DNA from: Utricularia gibba
Taxonomy: Eukaryota > Streptophyta > Magnoliopsida > Lamiales > Lentibulariaceae
Assembly: GCA_002189035.1 (NCBI GenBank)
Contig: NEEC01000013.1
Location: 2,852,001-2,916,000, forward strand
Direction of reading: 5' to 3'
DNA: 64,000 nt
Made by a program: the position numbers and the translations under genes. Of the stretch, positions 1 through 11,265 are shown in pieces (the first letter of the stretch is position 1; every line of letters starts with the position of its first letter). The notes under the pieces were generated by a model. It saw only the letters and a list, made by a program, of their open reading frames with translations, was not told the DNA's origin and ran no database searches.

Positions 1-1005
1 AGCTGTAAATAAAGGCTTCCGCCTTCGCAACATGTTGAACCACGATCAAGACCAGACAAGAAAACACGATCACCTGCCGCGATCGTACCCTCAAATCCAT
101 CCCCAAATCCAAAAAACACTCAAGATGCCCTTCAAACGCGAGAACTAATCCACGAATCTAGCAGGGAATTGGGAGGATTCCGGAAATTTCTGGAGAAACT
201 CAACGGAATTGGACGTTATTATTTTCTTCCCTTTCCCAAAAAAAAAATCAGCAAGTTAATTCGGTGGTCCAATGCACCGCGTGGAGTGATTACGTGGAAC
301 GCAGCATCCAATAAATTCAGACATTGATGTGGCCCCTTCTTTCATTGGTTGCTCCTTGACCCAAACACATTCTGTGGGCCCCTTCCGTACGCAATTCAAA
401 GGGTAAAATCGGAAGAATAAATAACATGCTTTGACTTGGGTATAAGTTGTTTCACTGCGGTTTGTGAGTTCCGAATTTAGATTCTTCCTTAGATGTAGGA
501 GTGCTGGACATGATCTCCTTCAATGTGCAATGAGAGCGTGGCCCCAGGCTTCATCATCATGAAGTACGGGCTCGCTTGATCGCATTCATACCTGGTACTC
601 CTTGTAGATATATGGGCATGGAAGGTTTCAAGAAAAAACTAACCTGTGCAATGTTTCAGGTACCCAGAAACTCCTCCTACCAGGGAAGCTCTGTTGGTAG
701 TGCTTGAACAATGCGGGTGAGCTTAATGAATGCTTGAACATTTAGAAGCGTGCTTAGTTCCTAGTTAGCTGATAACAACGGCTGCTTCGCAATATTTTAC
801 TCAATCATGGTACTTGCATTATTCTGGCTGGTGATCCAACCGAAAATGTAGCTTGTCTGCGAGAGAGATTTGTCTACCTAACTCCTTTTACTTGCTTTTT
901 GTAGTGTGAGCTGCTATACCAGCGGCATTCAATTCTGGGGAAGTTACATGAATAATTTGTGATCTAGGCCGTGAGAATGGGGGCCTGGCTTCCAGTTTCC
1001 AGCAC
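1..1005. other. left edge, no established gene
   Basis: I find no supported gene here. On the minus strand an ATG at 33-31 opens a frame beginning MLRRRKPLFTA that continues off the left edge, so the start of a leftward gene is possible but unproven. The rest looks like intergenic or promoter DNA for the gene at 1075. Confidence 0.4.
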
Positions 1006-1012
1006 TATAAAA
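1006..1012 (+). promoter_or_regulatory. TATA box of the cell-wall protein gene
   Basis: TATAAAA lies 63 bases before the chosen ATG at 1075. The earlier in-frame ATG at 1012 overlaps this box and would lie upstream of the expected transcription start, which decides the start codon. Confidence 0.6.
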
Positions 1013-1074
1013 TGCTGGAGGAAGCACATCTGGTTTTCAAGCTGAACCAGTTATTTGAGTTGTTGATTGCTAGG

Positions 1075-1515
1075 ATGGCCTGTTACAAATTTCTCCTTGC
1101 GTTGGCTCTCGCTGCCGTCTGTTTTTCCGCTGTCTCTGCGGCGGGCAATCGCCGCCTCCTGGCTCCGGTGTTCCCTGGACTCCCTGATCCCACCAGCACA
1201 ACCCCTAGATTTCAGGGCGCCACAGAGCCTGGCAGTTCAGTCCCTGGCTCGACATTCCCTGGTAGCATAGGCTTTGGCCCGACGACATTTCCCGGTGGGT
1301 TCCCTGGTTCATTCCCTGGTGCGGGATTTCCAGGTACTCTGATGCCGGATTTCGCAACACCCCTGTTCAATCCACAGGTCCTCCCTCCTTTCCTCCGAGG
1401 CGCCTCCCTGCCGAATGGTGGCAATGCTGGCTACCCTGGTGGTTCTCCGGTGTACGCCGGTACCGGGCCATACGGACTCTACAATAATCCACCCCAGATT
1501 CCAACTGTTCCTTGA
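1075..1515 (+). CDS. secreted Pro/Gly-rich putative cell-wall protein
   Basis: This single-exon gene encodes 146 residues. It opens with a hydrophobic signal peptide (about residues 1-22, ending in VSA). The rest is a low-complexity mature chain rich in Pro, Gly and Phe, with repeated blocks such as FPGGFPGSFPG in the middle. I see no catalytic motif. The composition and length resemble the small plant family annotated as putative cell wall protein (At2g20870-like); a structural role in the wall is inference from that resemblance. The ATG at 1075 was chosen because it begins the signal peptide and lies downstream of the TATA box. An AATAAA polyadenylation signal follows at 1612-1617. Family assignment is moderate because the repeats carry little phylogenetic signal. 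Confidence 0.75.
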   Translation: MACYKFLLALALAAVCFSAVSAAGNRRLLAPVFPGLPDPTSTTPRFQGATEPGSSVPGSTFPGSIGFGPTTFPGGFPGSFPGAGFPGTLMPDFATPLFNPQVLPPFLRGASLPNGGNAGYPGGSPVYAGTGPYGLYNNPPQIPTVP

Positions 1516-1611
1516 ATCCGTTATGGTTCCTAGAGCTCCTTAGTTTCTTGTGTGTTGCGTGATGTCCTGTTGCCTTTCGCATTTTGCTTTGTTTCCCGTG
1601 TGATGTATCCA

Positions 1612-1617
1612 AATAAA
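1612..1617 (+). terminator. AATAAA polyadenylation signal
   Basis: A canonical AATAAA sits 97 bases after the stop codon of the cell-wall protein gene, a normal spacing for a plant 3' UTR. Confidence 0.55.
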
Positions 1618-2630
1618 GAAGTTCGTGTAGTCTGTTGGTGATCATAATATATTTCATATTTTGTTTTGCAACCTACGCTAGAAAGAAAAACGTTCTGCAT
1701 CAAACTCTAAAGGGAGGGGGCTCACAGAGCCCACAACCCATTGTTAACCACAGGGATATCCATTTTAACGTTCAGAAGCTCGAGTAGTCTACAGATAGAG
1801 GCGAATGAAAAACAGATAAAAAAACCCATCTTTCTTGCCTTTTTTGAATCTGGTTCATGGGTCATACATATTACAGGAGTAAAGCCGTAAGCCATTGATG
1901 ATCGTAAGGTCTTCATGGAGTACTGGAACCCCGGAAGAAGAATGGCTGCATTCGCAGAAAAAAAGAACCCAGATTCATTTCATATCATTAAAGCGAACAT
2001 TTTTAAGTGGAGTTTTCGTTGTATTGCATGGATCAGCAGGGAAAAGACGGACGAGGAATAATAATAATAATAAAATAGCACGCGCAGGAGAGCAGCGCAG
2101 GCGGTTGCTGGGGAGGTCGAAGGAGGGATATTGTGGTCATTTTTTCCGATCATAGTTCCTCTTTAATTCCTGAAAGTTTCCATTTTTTCTTCTCACGGAA
2201 GGCCAGATCTGTGAGTCTCCTTTCTCAGTCTGTTGTTTTTTGGAAACCCGCTTTTCCTCTTGATTGGGTCAATGTTTTTCATGCTCAAGTTTCGATTTTT
2301 CCGATTCAACTGTTTATCAGTATGAACATGGTGTTACGATGCTCGCGGGTCCTTGCTTTGTTTTGTTTAGGTTTGCTAGTGATTTGAATGCTGTTCTTTG
2401 ACATATTTCCTTTTCTGTCTGTTTGTTGTTTCTGGTCTTGCAGTGAACTGGTTCAATTCCATGGGATCCAATCACTTCCCGTCCCTCGCCTGTTTTTTCT
2501 ACATTCTTTGACTCCAAATCGTTCCTGTCTCTCCCAGCTCTGATTTTGCGTTCACTTCTTCACATCAGATCTCCTTTTTCCCCCTGCTTTGCTACCATCT
2601 CTGCACTAGAGTGTATTGTTTTCCGAAGTT

Positions 2631-2875
2631 ATGGTTTGCCGAGGAGCAAGCAAGAGAAGATTCAGGGCTCTTAAACACGAGAATGTGCTTCCCGAGAGAT
2701 GCTCCGTTGGTGTTAGAGTAATAGCTTGCTTCCATCCATTGCAAAATTCCCAGGTTCGATCTTTGAATGTTCCCACTTCCCCATTTCATTCGAATCATTC
2801 TCGCAGAGCTGATTCCTGCTTACATTTTTGTCCCAGGCTGAGTATTTCCGTCAGTTGCTGAAGCCTGTCACGTAG
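2631..2875 (+). CDS. conserved SAC51-type upstream ORF (spliced)
   Basis: This is a 53-residue peptide uORF in the 5' leader of the bHLH gene. Exon 2631-2753 encodes 41 residues from MVCRGASKRRFRALKHEN to HPLQNSQ. The intron is 2754-2836 (GT...AG). Exon 2837-2875 encodes AEYFRQLLKPVT and the stop. The blocks RFRALKHEN, VRVIACF, PLQN and the C-terminal LLKPVT are the hallmarks of the conserved peptide uORF of Arabidopsis SAC51 and its SACL paralogues. In that family the uORF represses translation of the main ORF and thermospermine relieves the block. Splicing the two halves restores the full family consensus, which supports both the intron and the identity. Repression in this species is inferred from the family. 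Confidence 0.9.
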
Positions 2876-3089
2876 ATCTTCTCCAAGTTTACTGCTCTTA
2901 GACCAAGCCACAGATTACACCATTTCTTTTCCTTTTGTTATTGTGTTAGGCGTATTCCCATCGGTTTCCGGAAGGAACGGCATTATCTTGTAAGCTCGTT
3001 TCCCCTATGTTCTTTGAGGGGAGAACCCTTTGAAGCCTGAAAATACCATTCCGAATCATTCTTAGCAGGTATCTTGTTCTTCTGGCTGG

Positions 3090-3854
3090 ATGGTTACTTC
3101 ACGATCCTTTGATCCTTCTGTGACTGCTGTGAACTCGGATGCACGGGATGCAGTTCGTGAACCTTCTCAAAATTCGCAATGGGTGGTTGATCGCGGCCAT
3201 GGCTTTCGCGCCAAGCTGACGGATGGTTCTGACAAGATGTTCCTGGTTTTTGATCAGTCGTCTGGAGATGAAATGAGATTGTTCCTCAGCCATTCTATAG
3301 GCGCATCTTCCATGTCTGTGGCTGCTGCTGGTGCCAAGTGCCCTTATGAAGATGGCTCTACATCCCCATCTCAGAATGAGAAATGGGATGAGAACCATTT
3401 GACTGATGAAGGAACTGAAACCGGTGAAGACACAGAAGAGCTCAACGCCCTTCTCGTCTCCTCCGACAGCGACGGTGGTTACAGTGATGAGGATGAAGTT
3501 ACCAGCACCGGCCACTCCCCCTTCATCACTGAAGAGGAATGCAGCAAAGATGAACCACTTGATGAGCCCATAGGCTCTGATGGATTCCGAAAAAGGCGAA
3601 GGCTGCTGCTCAATAAGAAGTATGGTTCGCCCCCTTTCAACCTCACAGAGGATTCAGCATCAGGCTACGCTGCTTATGACTACAGAATCGAGAAGGGGGC
3701 AGAAATTCGTCGATTGCTGAAGACCTTGGAGACCATTCTTCCTGGTCTGAACAAGGATCATCATCCACTTTCCATCTTCGACAAAGCAATCGCCTACCTA
3801 AAATCCATGAAAGCAAAAGCCAAAGACATGGGATTGGCCTCCCCCAAAGACTGA
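3090..3854 (+). CDS. SAC51: SAC51/SACL-type bHLH-like transcription factor
   Basis: This 254-residue protein is the main ORF downstream of the SAC51-type uORF. The N-terminal half is acidic and low in complexity. A basic stretch (FRKRRRLLLNKK) sits near residue 170. The C-terminal helix-loop-helix runs from about residue 205 and includes IRRLLKTLETILPGL and IFDKAIAYLKSMK. SAC51 family proteins (bHLH143/144/145 group) have this atypical C-terminal bHLH and act in xylem differentiation and thermospermine responses. At 254 residues it is shorter than SAC51 itself. The ATG at 3090 follows a probable leader intron (about 2990-3068, GT...AG). Several other short upstream ATGs lie in 2130-2630. Translational control by the uORF is the most likely regulation. 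Confidence 0.85.
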   Translation: MVTSRSFDPSVTAVNSDARDAVREPSQNSQWVVDRGHGFRAKLTDGSDKMFLVFDQSSGDEMRLFLSHSIGASSMSVAAAGAKCPYEDGSTSPSQNEKWDENHLTDEGTETGEDTEELNALLVSSDSDGGYSDEDEVTSTGHSPFITEEECSKDEPLDEPIGSDGFRKRRRLLLNKKYGSPPFNLTEDSASGYAAYDYRIEKGAEIRRLLKTLETILPGLNKDHHPLSIFDKAIAYLKSMKAKAKDMGLASPKD

Positions 3855-4342
3855 TCATCTCGCTGTCAAACAGAAACCAAAGAAGGTAACCAGGAAGTTG
3901 TTAAAAGCATGATGAATGATAGTGGACAACCATGAAACGCCATGGATTGTGAGCATGCTTGCTGATTTTTGGGACCCGCCCCATCTTGTTTGTCTCCTTT
4001 GCCTGTAAAATCATGCGAGACAGACTGGTGTAAGACACTCGGTCTCGCATGTGTGTGTCTTGTAATAATCTGCTGCAATTATTGCACCCATGCTTTGTAC
4101 TTATCCTGTGTAACTCTTCCTGTTTGGGATCCACATCCTGTTCTATTGCACCATCTCTGGTTTTCAAACCCGATCCATAGAACTGACATATTATTGATAT
4201 TCAAGACAAGGTATCCATGGACAGAGCAGATGGCATGTCAAAAGTCATCCAACCATAGCATTAGACATGGTCTAAGAAAGAGTTCCAAGCCAATGTGTAA
4301 AGAATGTCGTCACACCAAAGGACTGAGGCTTCTGATCTGCAC
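3855..4342. other. intergenic, convergent 3' ends
   Basis: This stretch lies between the rightward SAC51-like gene and the leftward RIBA gene and should hold both 3' UTRs. I see no further gene. Confidence 0.5.
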
Positions 4343-6747
4343 TCATTCAGAAGTCGACTTGGGCTCAGGTCCGTACACATGTCCCATTTTCAAGCGCTTG
4401 GTCTCCAAGTATCTCTGGTTGTCTTTGGTGATAGGGGTGACGAGAGGGACTCTGCCAGAGACGGCCAGGCCGTATCCTTTTAAGCCACTGTACTTTGAGG
4501 GATTGTTTGTCATCAGCTTCATGGTTCTAACACCAAGATCTCTCAGTATCTGCAGTTGTTACATGACAGCAAAGGTGAAGGCTTTTTCTAGAACAAAGAC
4601 AGAGAGCAAAGCGAATAGTACCTGTGCGCCAATGCCGTACTCTCTGGAATCAACGGGCAATCCAAGCTCTTCATTTGCTTCTACAGTGTCTCTTCCGTTG
4701 TCCTGAAGATTGTAAGCACGAAGCTTGTGGCCTAGACCGATGCCTCGCCCCTCATGGCCACGGAGGTAAACCAGGATGCCCCGACCAGCAGCCTCAATCT
4801 GTTGCATAGCCAATGCCAACTGATTCCCACAGTCGCATCGAGTGGATCCGAATATGTCCCAGTTAGGCATTCTGAATGCACCCTGACGAGAACATCCAAA
4901 CCATCGCCAATGTCTCCCTGTTTAAGACATGGAACTGCTATATCTATCACCATTCAAGGGATAATAAACAGCACAGAGAGGCTTCCTGCTAACCTTAACC
5001 ATTGCCATGTGCTCAATCCCATCCAGGATTGACTTGAAGCAATGCAGAGTAAAGGGGCCACCCCACATCGTTGGAATACGAGCATTGGATGTATGCTCGA
5101 CTAGCCGATGCCTCTTCCTCTGATACCTGTAGAGGAGTACTTGTTTAGGGGCTTACAGAAGATGCACACCACTCATGGAAAAAGCACAAAATACCTTATC
5201 AGATCAGCTATGGACACAATTTTCAAATTTTCACGCATTGCAAGCTGCTGAAGTTTTGGGAATCTTGCCATAGAACCATCATCATCAACAATCTCACACA
5301 ACACCCCAGCAGGTTCCAATCCAGCAAGCACAGCAAGATCCAGGGCAGCTTCAGTATGCCCTGCTCTTTTTAAAACACCACCGTCCCTATACATAAGCGG
5401 AAATATGTGGCCTGGTCGATTGAAGTCCTCAGGCTTCGACTCTCGTGATGCAAGTGCCCTTATGGTTATCGAACGGTCTTGTGCTGAGACACCAGTTGTT
5501 GTACCGTATTTTGCATCCTACAATGATGTGAAACTGGATATCTCTAACAATGTTCACAAGTCCTCACACCCAATTTGGATTGCAGATAAAAGAACAGAGA
5601 TGAAAAAACTCCATAGTTCACTAACCACAGACACAGTGAATGCTGTAGAAAGTTTCTCTTCATTTTCCTTCTTGTTCACCATCAAAGGGAGCTGCAACCT
5701 CTCCAAGTCTTCTGATTTCATGCTCACACAAACAATCCCGGTTCCATGCTTCACGAAGAAAGCCATAGCCTCAGGTGTAACTTTCGATGCAGCCATTATT
5801 AGATCTCCTTCATTTTCTCTGTCTTCATCATCAACAACAACAACCATCTGCAATCCTAGCTCAAAAAGTGATTAACTAACTATCAAACGTTTGATAAACA
5901 TCAAAGGACAAAACTTCAAAACCAAACCTTTCCATTTCTAATATCATCGATAGCCTCGGAAATCGGAGAGAAACCTCGTGATGGCCGGTCCAAATCAAAT
6001 TCATCGTCCTCAACAGGGAAGCCACTTGATGTAGGAGCCACATCAGCTGAAAGTGTACTGAGCACTACAGCATCAGCTTGGGTCTCCACTTCGACAGATA
6101 GGTTATCAGCAATAACATTACTAGTTCCATTATGGCCACCAGCATGTTCAAGAATGCCGCCATCTCTTGAGTCTAATGCTGATTTAATTTTTAAACTGAC
6201 CCTTTTACAGGAACCCAGTCCTGGACTCATATTCTTGAAGGGCTGTCCACCATTTAAATAAAACACACGTCGCCAACTGAACTGACTGAAGCACCACAGA
6301 AAAAAAAAAAATAGTTGTATATTAGAGCAGGCGCATGCGGTTTCAAAGTTCTTGAAATTTGATCAAAGTAGACTCCTACGCCGAGATTCACCTCGGTATC
6401 CCAAACACGAATCCAAAACTCAGAAAAGAATGAGACCCAAAATCTACTATGGTTAAAGGATGTCATGGTTCTGGACAACATCATACAAGAACTTTCGTTT
6501 CTATGGTAGTACTTAATAACTTGGAATTCATATGTCCTGTCAATACTATGGTAAAACAGGCTTCCATCTTTGTATTCTCCCAAAAGTCTATACTCGCGAG
6601 AATAGAAGACTAAGCCAGCAAACATTCAGGATTGAAACTCAAAGCCCCCACTAAACAAGCATGGAGAAAGAAGCGACCAGCAGACGTACTACAATTTGGG
6701 GCTCACCTGCAGCGATACGGAGGGCAATAGAAACTGATGGAAGCCAT
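4343..6747 (-). CDS. RIBA: RIBA, bifunctional riboflavin-synthesis enzyme, with a one-base frameshift
   Basis: This gene encodes DHBP synthase fused to GTP cyclohydrolase II, the plastid enzyme that starts riboflavin synthesis from ribulose 5-phosphate and GTP. Exons on the minus strand: 6707-6747, 5928-6285, 5626-5847, 5195-5517, 4994-5126, 4622-4917, 4343-4549. A short transit-peptide region begins [10 protein letters not shown]. The DHBP domain carries [14 protein letters not shown] near residue 140 and GHTEA. The GCHII domain carries the zinc motif (ECLTG ... CDCG), [13 protein letters not shown] and SREYGIGAQ. If intact the protein would be 526 residues, close to Arabidopsis RIBA1. Exon 6 is 296 bases where phase demands 297: the frame shifts at a CCC run (4858-4860, GGG on the coding strand) between ECLTG and DIFGS. 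All motifs are conserved on both sides, so this is either a consensus error or a very recent lesion. Confidence 0.88.
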
Positions 6748-7208
6748 CAACCCTCCACCAGTGCGGAATCACAGATCACGTTTTTGAACAAGAAATCAGA
6801 ATATGTCACAATCCGATAAACGCCAGCCGAAACCTAGAGGAATATAGGCCTACGCAGAAGAAGATCAGGACAGGAAATGGATAAAAGCCGCCTGCCCAAT
6901 TGAGAAGTATGTAAAGAAATGTTATTATATTCTGGTTGGCTGACGAATTCACGAATAAGCAACAAATTGACCAGCAACTGGAACCCACAAAGACGATAAC
7001 CTATTTCCTTGAAATTTTGCCCAAGGGGAAGTTGCCAGACATCCGAGAGTCAAGTGGCGGTGCCGGCGACGCCTAGAACGACGGCGGTCGGACTGGTTGA
7101 ACCGGGCCAGTGAAAATTAAAAATGCCAAGTTCAATTTTGTGTTTCTTATGTTTTAATTAAAATTCAGGATATATTTGATGTAGTGATTGTATTCATAGC
7201 GCCTGAAT
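6748..7208. other. intergenic
   Basis: RIBA promoter and leader plus the 3' flank of the GT61 gene. I see no further gene. Confidence 0.5.
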
Positions 7209-8680
7209 TCACAATCTACAACCGCACAGCTCCGATGTTCCTTTGGTATCTCTGGTCGCCGGCTCACGGCGGCGTGCCTCATCAAGAACCTTCGCTGCCC
7301 ATGAAGCGAAGTAGGATTCGTTGTAGCCAATCCGGCGATCCTTGAAAGAGGTCCTCACACACAGATCGGCATTCTTCGCATTGGAGCAATCGTGAGCCAC
7401 GGGATCCCTCCACACGCCTCGGTGTCTCATTCCGGATGAAGCTGCTAGCCACTGGTAGACATATTGGCCGATGCCCGCATGCTCAAGCCACCCCTTGGGG
7501 AAAAGCTCCATCACGCTGCTGTTTCTGTCCATCAGAACCAGGTTTGTGAGTTGGGCTCCGTGCGGGGATACCAGCACGTCTGTCTCACTCATCAACTTCA
7601 CCTGCATGCAAGAGGATAGATTGAAACGCCGGTGGACTGAGACATTTGGATTTTCGATCAATCAGATCAACTAACTTGTTCACAAAAGACAAGATTATCG
7701 GGATACGCAACGACCAGCCGACAACCTTCGACTTTCCGGCAAGCCCTTCTGAAAATTCCGATCACCGTCGACAAATTAGTGAACGCACGCGTCCCGTTTC
7801 TCACCAAGAGCGTCATCCCAATCTTGGCTGCTCTCTTATTAGCTACATCACTATCGGAGCTCACATCGCAATACGTCCTGGCTTTGCATCGCACCAAATC
7901 AAAAACCTTTACCGTTTCCTCGGAGCGCCTCGACATTCTAAAGCTATGCTTCACCACCAATGCCTTCTCAAAACACACTGGATCATCATCGTCGTTAGAC
8001 TTATCAAAGTATTTGATCCGAAACTTCCCATCAAATGTGGCCTCCATCACCTCCCTCAGCCATGAAATCACGCTCACTCTAAGCTCCCCCTTGTGAAACA
8101 ACACCCATCTTTCCGGTTTGAATCGGCATTCGCCGTTCAGGTACCATTCGACGAACGGCATCAAAGCTGACAAGCCGTGAAAGATGTTGTCATAGATGTA
8201 AAAGTTATCGCACACAAACGAGGTACCCCGCAGTCGAACTGCGTTGCTGGGAAGGTGTCCTGGCCAAGCCAGTGCATAAGAGTTCCATGATCCATCCACG
8301 GTGTTCCGACCCTTGATGCACAACACTCTACCCTTCGACTCCCTCGAAGGGAACTTCATCTCCTTTCCGCTACTGTTAACCGAACTCATGAACCAAGTGT
8401 TGCCCTCCATCGCACTATCCTTGAAACGTAAATCCTTCAAGGGGAGAAAAACAACCGAGTCTCGGAGCTTTGACCCCAACTCCTCCCGGCTCTGCTCCAT
8501 TCTCGAAGCCACGCCCCTAGCAAGCGACGGTGCGGACGGTGTCCTTGTCAGGTGAATCTGCAGAAAGGTGAAGACGAGTACAAAAGCTAGCAGAAGGTAA
8601 AGACCTTTCAACCCACACAAGAAACTGAACTTCATCATCATCATCAACATAACCCAAACCACGACGGGAATCAAATTCAT
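7209..8680 (-). CDS. family 61 glycosyltransferase (type II membrane protein)
   Basis: Two exons, 7676-8680 and 7209-7601 (phase 0 junction ...FCEQ/VKLMSETD), encode 465 residues. A short cytoplasmic N-terminus is followed by a hydrophobic signal anchor (about residues 5-45), then a stem and a lumenal catalytic domain, the Golgi-type layout. The C-terminal half carries the GT61 signature SPHGAQLTNLV and the following ELFPKGW. GT61 includes plant beta-1,2-xylosyltransferase and arabinoxylan/xyloglucan-modifying enzymes; the donor and acceptor cannot be read from sequence. The start at 8680 was chosen because a TATA box (8745-8739) puts the expected transcription start near 8710, so the in-frame ATG at 8719 would probably be excluded. 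Confidence 0.85.
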
Positions 8681-8738
8681 CTCAAGTCTAGAATCATTCC
8701 CACCTGCAAAAAAAGTCAAAAGATCGTAGCTTTAGTTC

Positions 8739-8745
8739 ATTTATA
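8739..8745 (-). promoter_or_regulatory. TATA box of the GT61 gene
   Basis: TATAAAT on the minus strand lies about 60 bases upstream of the chosen start at 8680, with normal spacing for a short leader. Confidence 0.5.
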
Positions 8746-9524
8746 CCTCGGAAAACAACAACACATAAGTAGCCTTCCTCCCCATACGGGCGATGTTAGA
8801 ATTCGGTTAAGGTTACCATAAATAAAAAACAAATTAAAAATTATCAAAGCAAGACAATTAATGGTCATTACAAGCTATGATTTCAATTTTTCATGTGTAG
8901 TACATTTATCTCATGGGAAATGAATTAATTTGTACGGTCAAAGAATAAAGTCGTACCATGTGTCTGTAAACGTACCTACATCCTACATTTGATTAGGGCT
9001 TAATTTAACGCGAATCAAAAGGTGTACGTACGTACTCGGTACTCCTGCCTACCTTAATAATTATTTGATTTTTTTTTCAAACGAAAATATATAATTAATT
9101 TATTTATTTACATCCCCCTCCCCCCCCCCCCCCCCACTTGGTAGTTAATAAAAATTTATCCTAAGATTTACCGAGAAAGGGTGCAACTATTAGGGCACAT
9201 TTTTCAATTCAGGTGTAGGGTTTAAAATATATTTGATAAATATATATTTAAAATAAAATTTAATTATTTATTTTAGCCCTAGTGATCGCAGTCTCTTTCT
9301 AATGGGAGACATATATGACCGTAGGATAGGAACGGATGGGGCAATCCAAGCCGTTCGGGTCGGGTTTGAGTTAGGTCTGGTGGATCCGGGTGGTTCCCGG
9401 GTCCGAGACCATTATTTAACCCGTAGTTAGTGATGGAGCGAATGATGCGAACCACGGTTAAGAGGATGAACTGACGGCTAGGTATCTTTATTGACGGCAA
9501 CGCAGCCATCAAAGCTCATAACAG
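8746..9524. other. AT-rich intergenic with a 16-C run
   Basis: Divergent promoter region between the GT61 gene and the UGT gene. It is strongly AT-rich and contains a run of 16 C at 9120-9135, preceded by CCCCCT. I see no gene. Confidence 0.55.
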
Positions 9525-11073
9525 ATGGGTTGCTCCACCGCTGCCTCAGTCGCCGTTCCGGGAAAACGGCACGCCGTCTGCGTGCCGTATCCGGCGCAGG
9601 GGCATATAAACCCCATGGTGAAACTCGCCAAGCTCCTCCACCACGAGGGCTTCCACATCACACTCGTCAACACCGAGTACAACCACCGCCGCCTCCTCAG
9701 GTCCCACGGCGGCGAAGCCCTCGCCGATCTACCGGGCTTCCGGTTCGCTTGCATCCCAGATGGGCTCCCGCCGTCGGACGCCGACGCCACTCAAGATATC
9801 CCTTCGCTTTGCCGTTCTACGTCGACGAATTGCTTGGAGCCGTTCTGTGACCTGCTCGAGGAGCTGAATAAGAACAAGTGTTTTCCGGAGGTGAGCTGCA
9901 TCGTTTCCGATGGGGTGATGAGTTTCACTCTAGCGGCGGCGGAGAGATTCCGGTTGCCGGAGGTTCTGTTCTGGACGACTAGCGCTTGTGGGCTACTTGC
10001 GTACACGCAGTACCGCCGCCTGGTTGACGACGGCGTCATCCCTCTCAAAGGTTCCAACACTTGACTCAATTGGTATTCTGCGGCATAAAAAAATAGCTTT
10101 TTTCCCGGAGATATTTGTAAATTGCTTATGTGCTGTTAGTGCAGAAACAGAGCAGATGACAAACGGTTACTTGGAAAAGGAGGTGGAGCTGGTTCCGGCG
10201 AGTAACCGGAAACTCCTCCGGTTGAGGGATTTTCCGTCCTTCATTCGAACAACCGATCCCCAAGACATTATGCTCAATTTCCTAATTCAAGAATCTGGCG
10301 CATTACCACGAGCTAAAGCCATCATCCTCAACACATTCGATGCCCTGGAGGAAGAATCTCTGGGCACCTTGTCGGAATTCTCACCTCCGATCTACACCGT
10401 CGGCCCGATTCATCGGCGCCTGCGGTATCTCCCCGACGATAGCGTGAAAGCCATCGACTCTAGTTTATGGAAGGAAGATCGTAGCTGCATCGCGTGGCTT
10501 AATGACAAGGCTCTGGGATCAGTAGTTTATGTTAATTTCGGCAGTATCACCGTTGTGACGGCGGCGCAGCTGACGGAGTTCGCGTGGGGATTGGCGAATA
10601 GTGGGCATCAATTTTTGTGGGTGATTCGGCCGGATATTGTTTCCGGTGCATCGGCGATGCTTCCGGCGGAGTTCGTGTCGGAGACGAAGGAAAGGGGGCT
10701 AATGATTAGCTGGTGCCCCCAGGAGGAGGTGTTGGAACACCCGGCGGTGGGTGTGTTTTTGACGCACAGCGGATGGAATTCGACTGTGGAGAGTATTAGC
10801 AGCGGCGTCGCGATGATTTGTTGGCCGTTTTTCGCGGAGCAGCAGACGAATTGCAGGTACAGTTGTGTGGACTGGGGGATCGGAATTGAGATCGATAATG
10901 TGAAGAGGGAAGAGGTGGAGGAGCTGGTCAGGGAACTGATGACCGGAGAGAAAGGGCGCAAGATGAAGGAGACGGCGTCCGAGTGGAGGCGAAAAGCGGA
11001 GGCTGCGGTGGCGCCAGGTGGCTCGTCGGAGTTGAACCTTAACAGGTTGATTAACGAGGGGTTGCTTGGGTAA
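9525..11073 (+). CDS. UGT85-like UDP-glycosyltransferase
   Basis: Two exons, 9525-10050 and 10145-11073, joined in phase 1 (GVIPLK/ETEQMTNGYL), encode 484 residues. The enzyme moves a sugar, usually glucose, from UDP-sugar to small molecules in the cytosol. The N-terminus has PYPAQGHINPM with the catalytic His near residue 27; SDGVMSF near residue 125 supplies the partner Asp region. The C-terminal PSPG box starts at Trp365 with WCPQEEVLEHPAVGVFLTHS and ends FAEQQ. The last Gln of the box is the usual glucose-favouring residue. RTTDPQDIMLNF and CWPFFAEQQTNCRY are typical of the UGT85A group, as is the single intron position. The acceptor is unknown; UGT85 members act on cyanohydrins, terpenoids, cytokinins and other compounds. 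Confidence 0.9.
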
Positions 11074-11265
11074 AGCACCATTAGTTATAAGAAACAATGT
11101 AATTCCAAGAAGTTTGTGGGCTGAAATAAAAATTTGGAAATTAAAAATAATAAATATATGGGTTGAATACGCAATTTCCACTAGTGGCCGGGTGTTTTAA
11201 GAATTTAAAAGACTTTACAGAGCCTAAGGTACAAGCAAACCCTTTTTTGCGTTGTGGTTCAGCTG

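Noticed and set aside
4559-4870. Stand-alone GTP cyclohydrolase II ORF starting MPNWDIFGS
   Set aside because: It is the frame-shifted continuation of RIBA exon 6; the apparent start lies inside the conserved ECLTG coding region.
7646-8096. Plus-strand ORFs antisense to the GT61 gene
   Set aside because: Shadows of the coding strand with no family match.
8681-8719. Upstream ATG (8719) for the GT61 gene
   Set aside because: It is about 20 bases below the TATA box, upstream of the expected transcription start, and its extra residues add nothing to the signal anchor.
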